From assembly GCF_900699765.1 (NCBI RefSeq), contig NZ_CAADHO010000010.1:62001-126000 (forward strand): 64,000 bases of DNA. The letters are read 5' to 3'. The position numbers and the translations under genes are program-made. Shown here piece after piece: positions 32,029 to 41,005 of this stretch; the first letter of the stretch is position 1, and each line of letters starts with the position of its first letter. Under the pieces are notes generated by a model that searched no databases, had not been told where the DNA came from, and worked only from the letters and a program-made list of their open reading frames with translations. The DNA is from Desulfoluna butyratoxydans (GTDB lineage Bacteria > Desulfobacterota > Desulfobacteria > Desulfobacterales > Desulfolunaceae).

Positions 32029-32449
32029 CGAAATGAGTAAAATCTCGGAAAGAAGAAAAAGGGCTCACGTTCAGCATGATCCCGAGAATGCCGCTACAAC
32101 CTGAACAAGGCTTCAAGGACCGGGGGGGAACCCGGCCCGCACGACCTGCCTTCTGCATCCCCACACCCCGGAAATGATCCCAGCGGTACTGGGCATTTTT
32201 GTATTCGGACGTCGTTACCGAAAGGGTGTCGTGTATTCAGGAGTTGATGAAGGCGAGGTAAACCGAATTTCGGTGCCGGAACCACGGGCTCGCACTGCGG
32301 CGATGTGACTTTATTCCAAGGGGATAAGCGCGCCGTGGTCACCGCCGGGTTCGGCTGCCCGTCTTTGCCCTTCCGGGGTGGGTTCGTGTTTTTTTCCCCT
32401 GTGGGCTTCGGTCTTTTTTTTACACATCCGCTTTTTGGAGGTAACTTCC

Positions 32450-33913
32450 ATGAAAACCATTCCGCCGGAACAAGCTTTTTCCTTTGATGATGTCCTTTTG
32501 ATTCCCAACTACTCCGACGTTCTTCCCAACAATTGCGACTGCTCTACGCGACTGACCCGGAATATCACTCTGAATATTCCCCTGCTCAGCGCAGCCATGG
32601 ACACCGTCACCGAATCCCGTGCCGCCATCAGCATGGCACGTGCAGGCGGTATCGGCATCATTCACCGCAACATGCCCATTGAGCGGCAGGTCATCGAAGT
32701 CAACCGGGTCAAGAAGTCCGAAAGCGGCATGATCATCGACCCTGTGACTGTCCGGCCCGATGCCACCATCTACGAAGTGAACAAGCTCATGCGGCACTAC
32801 CGCATCTCAGGGGTTCCCGTCACCGAGGGTGAGCAGCTGGTGGGCATCGTCACCAACCGTGACCTTCGGTTCGAAACCAACCTCGAGCGCAAGGTCTCCG
32901 AGGTCATGACCGCCGAGAACCTGATCACCGTCCCCGAAGGCACCACCCTGGAAGACTCCAAAGCCCTCCTGCACAAGCACCGCATCGAAAAACTCCTCGT
33001 CGTCAACCCCGAAGGCAAGCTCTCCGGCATCATCACCACCAAAGACATCGAAAAGGTCAAGAAGTACCCCAACGCATGCAAGGACAGCATCGGCCGTCTC
33101 CGCGTGGGTGCTGCCATCGGTGTGGGCGAGGACATGATGGAGCGCGCCGAGGCCCTGCTCAAGGCCGGTGCCGACGTTCTCTGCATCGACACCTCCCACG
33201 GACACTCCAAAAACGTCATCGACGCCATCATCAAGCTCAAAGCCACCTTTGACTCCGTGGAGATCATCGCAGGCAACGTGGCCACCGCCAAAGGGGCCCA
33301 GGCCCTGGTGGACGCAGGGGTTGACGCCATCAAGGTGGGGATCGGTCCCGGCTCCATCTGCACCACCCGTATCGTCTCCGGTTGCGGGGTTCCCCAGCTC
33401 ACCGCCATCTCCAACTGCAAGGCCGTTGCCGATCGCACCGGCGTGCCCCTCATCGCAGACGGCGGCATCAAGTTCTCCGGCGACATTGCCAAGGCCATCG
33501 GCGCAGGTGCCCACAGCGTTATGCTCGGCGGCGTCCTGGCAGGTACCGAAGAGAGCCCCGGGGACACCATTATTTACCAGGGTCGAAGCTACAAGGTTTA
33601 CCGCGGCATGGGCTCCCTCGAAGCCATGCAGTCCGGCAGCAAGGACCGCTACTACCTGGGTGAGGACGAAGAGAATGAAAAGCTCGTCCCCGAAGGGATT
33701 GTCGGCCGTGTGCCTTATAAAGGTTCCCTGGTGGACAACCTCTTCCAGCTCATCGGCGGCCTCAAGGCCGGCATGGGCTACGTGGGCTCCCGCACCATCG
33801 AAGAGCTCCGTGAGATGGCACGCTTTGTCCGCATCTCCAACGCAGGGCTCCGAGAGAGCCACGCCCACGACGTCATCATCACCGAAGAGGCGCCCAACTA
33901 CCGCCTCGAGTAA
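32450..33913 (+). CDS. guaB: IMP dehydrogenase
   Basis: This cytoplasmic enzyme oxidises IMP to XMP with NAD, the committed step to guanine nucleotides. It has 487 residues, a normal length. Order: an N-terminal barrel part (FSFDDVLLIPNYSDV), two CBS motifs (about 95-200), then the catalytic half with DTSHGHSKNV, GNVATAKGAQALVDAG and the loop GPGSICTTR with catalytic Cys304, then YRGMGSLEAM and the flap end. GGAGGT lies 7 nt before the ATG at 32450; the frame is open 24 codons further upstream without support. Its codons favour C at third positions, as in highly expressed genes. Gpt, earlier in the window, also makes XMP. Confidence 0.97.
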   Translation: MKTIPPEQAFSFDDVLLIPNYSDVLPNNCDCSTRLTRNITLNIPLLSAAMDTVTESRAAISMARAGGIGIIHRNMPIERQVIEVNRVKKSESGMIIDPVTVRPDATIYEVNKLMRHYRISGVPVTEGEQLVGIVTNRDLRFETNLERKVSEVMTAENLITVPEGTTLEDSKALLHKHRIEKLLVVNPEGKLSGIITTKDIEKVKKYPNACKDSIGRLRVGAAIGVGEDMMERAEALLKAGADVLCIDTSHGHSKNVIDAIIKLKATFDSVEIIAGNVATAKGAQALVDAGVDAIKVGIGPGSICTTRIVSGCGVPQLTAISNCKAVADRTGVPLIADGGIKFSGDIAKAIGAGAHSVMLGGVLAGTEESPGDTIIYQGRSYKVYRGMGSLEAMQSGSKDRYYLGEDEENEKLVPEGIVGRVPYKGSLVDNLFQLIGGLKAGMGYVGSRTIEELREMARFVRISNAGLRESHAHDVIITEEAPNYRLE

Positions 33914-33929
33914 GGTGTTTTCCGGTTTC

Positions 33930-34000
33930 GGGCGGCCCATTTTTCCATGGGCCGCCAGCCGATTCAAGGCCCCCTCCCGCCCAGGGAGGGGGCCTTTTCT
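33930..34000 (+). terminator. double hairpin terminator of guaB
   Basis: A first hairpin GGCGGCCCA/TGGGCCGCC (about 33930-33956) is followed by a perfect 11-bp stem GGCCCCCTCCC/GGGAGGGGGCC (33968-33994) with TTTT. Confidence 0.8.
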
Positions 34001-34151
34001 GTTCCCGGAGAGAGCCGCGGATAAAAAGGGTTGCAACGGGGTCCCAATGGCGATATTCCTGACCCTGCCGTAGCCTTCCCATCTGGCGGCCTGGCCTCCG
34101 GCAAAACGTGAGCACTTCCTACAACCTCCATACACCCCGATTATAGAGATC

Positions 34152-37100
34152 ATGACCCAATCTACCGATATCCCGGATTTTGTTCATCTGCACGTACATT
34201 CCCAGTACAGCCTTCTGGACGGTGCCATCCGACTGGACCCACTGCTCGACCGTACCAAGGAGTTCGGCATGAGCTCCGTTGCCGTCACCGACCACGGCAG
34301 CATGTTTTCCGCCGTGGAGTTTTACGACAAGGCCAACAAAGCCGGGGTGAAACCGATCATCGGGTTTGAGGCGTACATGGCGCCCCGGGGGTTGAAGCGC
34401 AAGGAGGGGGCCGAAGACGGCACCGGCCTGTTTCACCTGGTGCTCCTGGCCGAGAACAACGCCGGGTACACCAACCTCTGTAAGCTGGCCTCCATTGCCC
34501 AGTTGCAGGGATTCTACTACAAGCCCCGTATCGACCGGGAGGTGCTGGCCCAGCACAGCGAGGGCGTCATCGCCCTGTCCGCCTGCCTGGCAGGGGAAAT
34601 CCCCAAGCTGATCATGAAGGGAAAGCTTCAGGAGGCCGACGACCTGGCCCTTCATTACCAGAAGCTTTTCGGGGAGCAGAATTTTTTCCTGGAGGTTCAG
34701 GAGAACGGCCTCACCGAGCAGTACCAGGTCAACGAGGTCCTCTTCGACATGGGCAAGCGCCTGGGGATTCCCATGGTGGCCACCAACGACTGCCACTACC
34801 TCAACTACGAGGACCACAAGGCCCACGAAATTCTCCTGTGCATCCAGACCGGCACCACCATGGACGACCCCAGGCGGTTCAAGTTCGGCACGGACCAGCT
34901 CCACTTCAAGTCCCCCGCCGAGATGGCCCGGGCCTTCGGCGACACCCCGGAGGTGCTCGCCAACACCGTGGCCATTGCCGACCGCTGCAACATTGAGTTT
35001 GATTTCAACACCTACCATTTCCCCCAGTTCGACGCCACCAACGACCTCTCCACGGACGACCTGTTCCGGAAAACGGCCCGGGACGGCTTTGACCGGCGCA
35101 TGAAGGCCATTCTGGAGCGAAATCCGGACACGGATGTGGCGGTGTATGAGGAGCGCCTGAAGTACGAGGTGGATACCATCATCACCATGGGCTTTCCGGG
35201 TTATTTCCTCATCGTGGCCGACTTTATCCAGTACGGAAAGGACAACGGGATTCCCGTGGGACCGGGCAGGGGCTCGGCCGCGGGCAGTATCGTGGCCTAT
35301 GCCATGAACATCACCGACCTGGACCCCATCGAGCACGGCCTGATCTTCGAGCGATTCCTCAACCCTTCCCGAATCAGCATGCCGGATATCGACGTGGACT
35401 TCTGTATCCGTGGCCGGGAGAAGGTGTTCAACTACGTGGTTGGCCGGTACGGGGGCGGCGATTACGTGGCCCAGATCATCACCTTCGGGACCCTCAAGAG
35501 CAAGGCGGTGATCCGGGACGTGGGCCGTGCCCTCAATATTCCTCTGGGGGAGGTGGACCGCATCGCCAAGCTGGTGCCCGAAACCCTGGGGATTACCCTG
35601 GACAAGGCCCTCATCGAGGAGCCCGAGCTCAAGGAACTTGTGGACTCCCGGCCCGATTACACCGAGCTGATGAACGTCTGCAAGGTCCTGGAAGGCCTCA
35701 CCCGCCACGCCTCTACCCACGCAGCCGGCGTGGTGGTTTCGGACAAGCCCCTGGTGGAGTACCTGCCGCTGTTCAAGGGGAGAAACGACGAAACCATCAC
35801 CCAGTTCGACATGAAGAGGGTGGAGCAGATCGGCCTCGTCAAGTTCGACTTCCTGGGCCTTCGAAACCTCACGGTCATCGACGACTGCCTGGGCATGATC
35901 GAAAAGCAGGGCATTGAGCGCCCCGACATGATCAACATCGATTTTGCGGACAAGGCCACCTTTGACCTGCTCTCCAGCGGCAACACCACCGGCGTGTTCC
36001 AGCTGGAAAGCTCGGGCATGAAGGACCTTCTGGTGCGGCTCAAACCGGAAAAATTCAGCGACATCACCGCCCTGGTGGCCCTGTACCGCCCTGGGCCCCT
36101 GGACTCCGGTATGGTGGATGCCTACGTCAACCGTAAGCACGGTCGCGAGCCCGTGGAGTACCTGCTCCCCGGCCTTGACGGCATCCTGGAGGAGACCTAC
36201 GGGGTTATCCTCTACCAGGAACAGGTCATGAAGATCGCCGGTGTCATTGCCAACTACACCATGGCCGACGCAGACGGCCTGCGAAAGGCCATGGGCAAGA
36301 AAATTGCCGCGGCCATGGCCGAACACCGCACCCTGTTTATGAAGGGGGCCCTTGAAAACGGCCATCCGGAAGAGACGGCCGGTGAGCTCTTCGACCTTAT
36401 GGAAAAGTTCGGCGGCTACGGCTTCAACAAATCCCACAGTGCCGCCTACGCCCTGGTGTGCTACCAGACGGCCTGGCTCAAGACCCACTTTCCCGTGGAG
36501 TTCATGGCCGGCCTTCTGACCAGTGAAATCGGTAACGCCGAGGGGATCGTCAAGTTCATTGCCGAGTGCAAGAACAACCACATTGAGGTGCTGCCCCCGG
36601 ACATCAACGAGAGCCAGGGCGTCTTCTCCGTTCTGGACGGCAAGATCCGTTTCGGCCTCACCGCGGTGAAGGGCGTGGGGGAAGGTCCCATTGAGGTGAT
36701 TCTTGAGGAACGTGAGGCAAATGGCCAGTTTTCCACCATTTTTGAGTTTTGCGAGAGGGTGGACCTTCGCAAGGTGAACAAGCGGGTCCTGGAAGCCCTG
36801 ATCAAGAGCGGTGCCTTAGACTCCACCGGCGCCACCCGAAGCCAGCTCACCGCGGCCATGGAAGACGCCCTGGACCACGGAGCAAGGGTCCAGAAAGAGA
36901 AAAAAGACCCCCAACTCAGCCTCTTTGGCGATCCCTCCCAGGGCGGGGCACGCATCAACGTACCGGTGCTGCCCGATATCCCGGAGTGGGAAGAGCGCCA
37001 CCGCCTCACCCTGGAAAAGGAAGTGCTGGGCTTTTATATCTCCGGCCATCCCCTGCACCAGTACGAAGATGTGATGAAGGGCTATGCCACCCTCACCGGT

Positions 37101-37703
37101 CTCAATAAGGAGAACGCGGTGGAGGGCTCAGCGGTCCGCTTCGGGGGCATGATCACCATGGTCAAGGTGATTCGCACCAAAAAAGGGGACCAGATGGCTT
37201 TTATCACCATCGAGGACCTCTACAGCGATATCGAGGTGGTGGTCTTTCCCTCCACCTTTACCGACGTCAGGGAGTTTTTGCACGCCGACTCCATTGTCAT
37301 GGTGGAGGGTGTGGCCCAGGTGAAGGAGAACAACGTCACCATTGCGGCCGAGCGCCTGGTGCGCATGGACCAGGTTATCGGGCTCTGGACCGGGGGCATT
37401 GCCCTGCACCTGGACGCAGGGGAGATCCAGATGGAGCTGATCCCCCGCATTGACGCCGTGCTCAAGCGCTACCCCGGCCCCAGCACGGTGACGGTTCACC
37501 TGTTGCTGCGCGGCCACTCCGTGACCACCATTGAGCTGCCCGATTACGCCGGGGTGACGGTCTCTCCCCAGATTATCGACGACCTCAAGGCCCTGGTGGG
37601 GAACAAGAGGGTCCGCACCGTGGCCATGCCTCCCAAATTGAAAGAGCGGAAAAAACCGGCCTGGATGAACCGGAAAAAGGCCAATGGAAACGGGAACGGA
37701 TAG
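34152..37703 (+). CDS. dnaE: DNA polymerase III alpha subunit
   Basis: This is the replicative polymerase catalytic subunit, 1183 residues, normal for DnaE1. Domains in order: PHP (about 8-270, FVHLHVHSQYSLLDG, VTDHGSM), the C-family polymerase palm with GPGRGSAAGS and PDIDVDFC, fingers and helix-hairpin-helix (about 800-900), a clamp-binding motif QLSLF at 921-925, then an OB fold (VRFGGMITMVKVIRTKKG) and a C-terminal domain. E. coli DnaE has its clamp motif at almost the same position. The ribosome site before the ATG at 34152 is weak (AGAG). The gene stands alone between terminators. Confidence 0.97.
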   Translation: MTQSTDIPDFVHLHVHSQYSLLDGAIRLDPLLDRTKEFGMSSVAVTDHGSMFSAVEFYDKANKAGVKPIIGFEAYMAPRGLKRKEGAEDGTGLFHLVLLAENNAGYTNLCKLASIAQLQGFYYKPRIDREVLAQHSEGVIALSACLAGEIPKLIMKGKLQEADDLALHYQKLFGEQNFFLEVQENGLTEQYQVNEVLFDMGKRLGIPMVATNDCHYLNYEDHKAHEILLCIQTGTTMDDPRRFKFGTDQLHFKSPAEMARAFGDTPEVLANTVAIADRCNIEFDFNTYHFPQFDATNDLSTDDLFRKTARDGFDRRMKAILERNPDTDVAVYEERLKYEVDTIITMGFPGYFLIVADFIQYGKDNGIPVGPGRGSAAGSIVAYAMNITDLDPIEHGLIFERFLNPSRISMPDIDVDFCIRGREKVFNYVVGRYGGGDYVAQIITFGTLKSKAVIRDVGRALNIPLGEVDRIAKLVPETLGITLDKALIEEPELKELVDSRPDYTELMNVCKVLEGLTRHASTHAAGVVVSDKPLVEYLPLFKGRNDETITQFDMKRVEQIGLVKFDFLGLRNLTVIDDCLGMIEKQGIERPDMINIDFADKATFDLLSSGNTTGVFQLESSGMKDLLVRLKPEKFSDITALVALYRPGPLDSGMVDAYVNRKHGREPVEYLLPGLDGILEETYGVILYQEQVMKIAGVIANYTMADADGLRKAMGKKIAAAMAEHRTLFMKGALENGHPEETAGELFDLMEKFGGYGFNKSHSAAYALVCYQTAWLKTHFPVEFMAGLLTSEIGNAEGIVKFIAECKNNHIEVLPPDINESQGVFSVLDGKIRFGLTAVKGVGEGPIEVILEEREANGQFSTIFEFCERVDLRKVNKRVLEALIKSGALDSTGATRSQLTAAMEDALDHGARVQKEKKDPQLSLFGDPSQGGARINVPVLPDIPEWEERHRLTLEKEVLGFYISGHPLHQYEDVMKGYATLTGLNKENAVEGSAVRFGGMITMVKVIRTKKGDQMAFITIEDLYSDIEVVVFPSTFTDVREFLHADSIVMVEGVAQVKENNVTIAAERLVRMDQVIGLWTGGIALHLDAGEIQMELIPRIDAVLKRYPGPSTVTVHLLLRGHSVTTIELPDYAGVTVSPQIIDDLKALVGNKRVRTVAMPPKLKERKKPAWMNRKKANGNGNG

Positions 37704-37755
37704 AACACGGCGGCGCGGATGCGCTGAGAAGAGAACGTGATCGGGGATACACGCA

Positions 37756-37796
37756 AACGGGTCCCGGGGCAAGATGCCCCGGGACCCGTTTTGGTT
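37756..37796. terminator. strong intrinsic terminator between dnaE and the convergent operon
   Basis: A perfect 15-bp stem (37756-37770 with 37776-37790) with a 5-nt loop is followed by TTGGTTT on the plus strand. The other flank is AAAC-rich, so it may also end the minus-strand operon. Confidence 0.85.
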
Positions 37797-37818
37797 TCAG
37801 GCGTGCCTGTGCTTGTTT

Positions 37819-39297
37819 CTACCGCTTACCCGAAGCGCAGCCCCTGCCGATGTGGATCTCCGAGGCGTCGTCGCGGGTGATGTTTCGGGCGGTGCCGTAC
37901 ATGCGCGTGTTCATGCGGATGTAATCGAGGGTGTCCTCGTAAAAGCTGAGCTCGTGGTTGTAGACCTTCACCTCGGTGACCGCCTTGTCCGGGTTCTGCT
38001 TGGCGCAGTGCTGGCCCTTGTAGCAGGGGACCAGCTCGATGAGGCCCAGGTATTCTCCCCCCTCGAAGAGGCGGTAGGTGCCGTAGCGTATGGGGCTCCC
38101 CGGCCTCAGCTCCCCGTTGGACGGGACATTGCCGTAATAGGTCATGGCGTCGCTTTCCTCGGCGTCCACCGCCTTGGGGCTTTCCACCCGGGAGATGTAG
38201 AGCTCTTTTTCTTCGGTGGTGCTGTCCGTGATGTTCTTTTTCTCTTCAAGCTTCAGGGTCCTGAAATCGGTGCGGGTAAAGCCCGTATATCGGCAGAGGC
38301 GCTCCAGGCCCAGGGTGGTGTTGTCCGGGGAGGCGTAGCCCAGGATGGCGTCGTCCTTCAATGCCATGCCGTATTGCCCCTTGATGATGGGGAGCCTGTA
38401 GACCTGCTCCCGGCCGCTGGTGTTGTCGATGCCCTGGCTGAAGGCGTCGTTGTACTTCATCCGGTTGAAGAACCGGATGATCTCGCTGAAGTGGATGACG
38501 CCGCTTTCCCCGTCCCCCAGTTCAAGGAAGGCGTTGTCGTAGTAGCTCAGGAAGGTGAGGTTGAAGGGGTTGCCGCCGTCGTACTCGTCCACCTTGAGGT
38601 AGGCGTTGATGCTGTCGAGGTCCGAGGGGAAAAAGTAGGTCATGCGGATCTCCACCACCTCCAGGTTGGCGCTGATGAGCAGTTGCAGGCGCTTGAGCTC
38701 CCGCGTGAGGGCAAAGGGCTGCTTTTTCCCTTCAATGTCCATGAGGGGGATGGTGAACTCCCTGGTGATGATGTCCTCGTTGGCGGTCAGGGCGTGACTC
38801 ATGGCGAAATCCCCGGTGCGCATGTAGGCGTAGGCGAGGATCTGGTAAATCTTGGCCTCAAGGTCCCGGACCCGTGTCTGGCCGTGGTTGGACTTGTTGG
38901 CCGTGGTGTCCGCATAGCTGATGAACTCTTCGTACAGGGCGTCGAGCTGCCCTTCAAAATACTCAAGCTCCCGGATGTAACGCTGGATCATGGATTTTGA
39001 GACGGGCTTTCCGGTGCTGATGTCGGACCAGAACCTGGGGTAGTCGCGGTTGATGAACAACTCGATCCCCTCAAGGAAGATCCGGCAGTCGTCGTAGATG
39101 CTGGTGAGGTAATTGGCCTTGAGCTCTTCCATGGTGGAGGATTCCGCGGCCTGCACTGCAGGGGTGTGGAATCCGGCGGCCAGCAGGGCGCATGCGAAGC
39201 ACAGGCATCCCATGAGGCGAACGATGGGGTGTCGGCCGGTGCGGGCTCGACGGGGCGTGGCGGGGTGGTTGGGGTGATCAAGGGTTCGTCGTGTCAT
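37819..39297 (-). CDS. exported protein of unknown function, last gene of the ExbBD/TonB-like operon
   Basis: This encodes 492 residues. I do not recognise a family. A basic N-terminus and hydrophobic residues 29-43 form a signal peptide, with cleavage likely after Ala50 (AVQA/AESS). The first half is predicted helical (ELEYFEGQLDALYEEFISYAD); the second half is more mixed, with IRYGTYRLFEGGEYLGLIEL and a CYKGQHC pair that could form a disulfide. AGGAG lies 5 nt before the ATG at 39297, and the start is 1 bp past the stop of the upstream gene, so it is in the operon. The periplasm is the likely location; a role with the proton channel is inferred from position only. Confidence 0.7.
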   Translation of the reverse strand: MTRRTLDHPNHPATPRRARTGRHPIVRLMGCLCFACALLAAGFHTPAVQAAESSTMEELKANYLTSIYDDCRIFLEGIELFINRDYPRFWSDISTGKPVSKSMIQRYIRELEYFEGQLDALYEEFISYADTTANKSNHGQTRVRDLEAKIYQILAYAYMRTGDFAMSHALTANEDIITREFTIPLMDIEGKKQPFALTRELKRLQLLISANLEVVEIRMTYFFPSDLDSINAYLKVDEYDGGNPFNLTFLSYYDNAFLELGDGESGVIHFSEIIRFFNRMKYNDAFSQGIDNTSGREQVYRLPIIKGQYGMALKDDAILGYASPDNTTLGLERLCRYTGFTRTDFRTLKLEEKKNITDSTTEEKELYISRVESPKAVDAEESDAMTYYGNVPSNGELRPGSPIRYGTYRLFEGGEYLGLIELVPCYKGQHCAKQNPDKAVTEVKVYNHELSFYEDTLDYIRMNTRMYGTARNITRDDASEIHIGRGCASGKR

Positions 39298-39298
39298 G

Positions 39299-41005
39299 CT
39301 AACTCCTGTTCTGCTGTAATGTCGTCTCAATGATGCGGTCGGCACGATACTCCCGGGGGGTCGAGGCATCGGGGCTCGTGGGGTATTTTTTCTGGTAGTA
39401 GAGAAAGAGCTTCAGGAACTGCTGGGATTCCGGCATGCCCCGGAAGGCATCGACGTCGCCACCCTGCCCGTTGAGGGAGAGTTTTTTGCAGAGGGTCAGA
39501 AAGGCCTTTCGGGAGTGGTAGATGGCCCGTGCCTCGCTCCGGTCTTCGTGGGCACCTGCGTAATACTCCGCCAGGCACCGATGAAACACCGAAGCATAGC
39601 GCCAGTAGGAGTTTGCCGATGAGGTGAGGGACTCCACCAGGGTGCCCTCCATGTCGGCATACCTGGCCGAGTTGTCCGTGAGGCCGGAGAGCCTTTTCTT
39701 CTCCAGGATATTGGCAACAAGGTAGGCCATGGTGAACCGTGCGGAGTCTCCGATGAACCGGTCCCCGTCATCGGGGCCGGGAATTCGCATGCCCATGAGG
39801 CCGTACTGGTAGAGGATGTCCTCCATGAGTCGGAGGTTGCCCGTCTCCACCCCCAGGAGGATCAGCTCGTTGTAGATGGTTTTGCGGAAGGTGATGTTGT
39901 ATCGGACCTGCTGGGCCGCCCGGTCGTAGTACTGCTGGTAGAGGGTGAAGAGCTCTGCCTTGGAGGCGGGCAATGTGCCGTTGCGCAGCACGGCAAATCC
40001 ACGCCTGGCCAGATAGAGGCTCACCAGGAACCGGGTGTTGCCCGAGTCTTTGCTGGCCTCTTCCACGTACCGCTCGTAGGGTGTCCCACCGCGGATGCCT
40101 GCGGTTTTGCCCAGCTCGCAGAGTCGGCTCAGGAGGGTGCGGGTGCGGGTGTGGGTGAGGGGGTCGAGCTTCTGGTCGTACCGAAGGCTGCGACCCAGGA
40201 AGTGGTACCGCAGGTAGAGCTCGTACAGCGAGAAGAGCTGCCCTGCCGACGGAACATAGACCCTCTCCCTGCTTTTTCGGTGGTAGCGCTTCCAGAGGGT
40301 TTCCAGCCAGTGCCAGGTCTTGGCATCACAGGTCAGGTTGATGGGTTCCGGTGAGTCCGGCTCGATCCAGCCGCCTGCCATGCGCTCCTCTTCAATCATC
40401 ATGGCCAGGAAGTGGACGTTCAGGTAGGACTCTGGATTTCCCCGGACCCTGAAGGTGACGTCGTCTGCCACCCGGTGGGACGTGATGGCCTTGTCAGATT
40501 CCTTTTTTTCGAGAAAGGGGGAGAGGTAATGGCGGCTCAGCATCAGGTACTGCCGCAGTTCGGCGTCGGTGACAGGGATGCTCTCGTCCGGGAGCCGCTT
40601 GGTTTCGCTGAAGCCGTACTTGATCTTCTGGTAGTGGAGGTAGAGGAGAAAATACTCGTAAGCGATATCGAACCGGAGTCGCTGAAGCCGCTCTCCGTCC
40701 TTGGAGGCTTCAAACTCCTCGGTGAGGCCGTCGATGCGCTTGACCATGGTTTCGATGTCGTCCACCGGGAGAAAGGGGCCCTCCTCGGGTGTGGCGGCCA
40801 GGGTGTTTACAAGGGCCATGTCTTTCCGGCTCAGGGCCGTGATGCCTGTATTGGCCGGGAGGGGGTGCCGGGGCACGGCGTGGAGCAGGCTGATGCTGCG
40901 GCCACGGGTCTTGAACTCTTCCATGAAATCAGCGCCCGCAGGGCAGCTCCACAGCAGCACCAGAAGGATCGTCGCCGCAAGGCGTGGTCGTCCCTTTGTC
41001 ATCAT
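39299..41005 (-). CDS. exported helical protein of unknown function
   Basis: This encodes 568 residues and belongs to no family I recognise. The signal peptide has hydrophobic residues 9-20 and likely cleavage after Ala25 (AGA/DFM). A Cys at 21 does not sit in a good lipobox. The mature part is rich in Y, L, R and E with repeated helix-like blocks (IAYEYFLLYLHYQKIKYG, LFSLYELYLRYHFLG, FLKLFLYYQKKY), suggesting an alpha-solenoid. It overlaps the upstream 695-residue gene by 4 bp and abuts the downstream gene, so all three are translationally linked. No enzyme motif was seen. Confidence 0.7.
   Translation of the reverse strand: MMTKGRPRLAATILLVLLWSCPAGADFMEEFKTRGRSISLLHAVPRHPLPANTGITALSRKDMALVNTLAATPEEGPFLPVDDIETMVKRIDGLTEEFEASKDGERLQRLRFDIAYEYFLLYLHYQKIKYGFSETKRLPDESIPVTDAELRQYLMLSRHYLSPFLEKKESDKAITSHRVADDVTFRVRGNPESYLNVHFLAMMIEEERMAGGWIEPDSPEPINLTCDAKTWHWLETLWKRYHRKSRERVYVPSAGQLFSLYELYLRYHFLGRSLRYDQKLDPLTHTRTRTLLSRLCELGKTAGIRGGTPYERYVEEASKDSGNTRFLVSLYLARRGFAVLRNGTLPASKAELFTLYQQYYDRAAQQVRYNITFRKTIYNELILLGVETGNLRLMEDILYQYGLMGMRIPGPDDGDRFIGDSARFTMAYLVANILEKKRLSGLTDNSARYADMEGTLVESLTSSANSYWRYASVFHRCLAEYYAGAHEDRSEARAIYHSRKAFLTLCKKLSLNGQGGDVDAFRGMPESQQFLKLFLYYQKKYPTSPDASTPREYRADRIIETTLQQNRS

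Larger units (their letters stand above)
31706..32449. other. 744-bp intergenic region with several hairpins and a possible small RNA
   Basis: No convincing protein gene lies here. Right after the deacetylase, two overlapping GC-rich hairpins share bases 31737-31749 (arms 31717-31728/31737-31749, and 31737-31746/31759-31766). A promoter-terminator pair at 31878-31984 could make a 72-nt RNA. A second terminator-like stem lies at 32004-32028 and a weaker one (CCCAG/CTGGG) at 32179-32200. The last 250 bp before guaB show no clear promoter or known riboswitch. Confidence 0.4.

Noticed and set aside
31931..32104. A possible 57-residue gene with a C-x-x-C pair
   Set aside because: It runs through two intrinsic terminators, reading their T-runs as Phe, and has only a weak ribosome site. 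A small RNA explains the region better.
32202..32449. Riboswitch in the guaB leader
   Set aside because: Only small GC-rich hairpins are seen and no known aptamer consensus.
34119..36581. An 820-residue minus-strand frame opposite dnaE
   Set aside because: The dnaE frame has all polymerase motifs; the antisense frame is repetitive Gly/Val/His-rich sequence.
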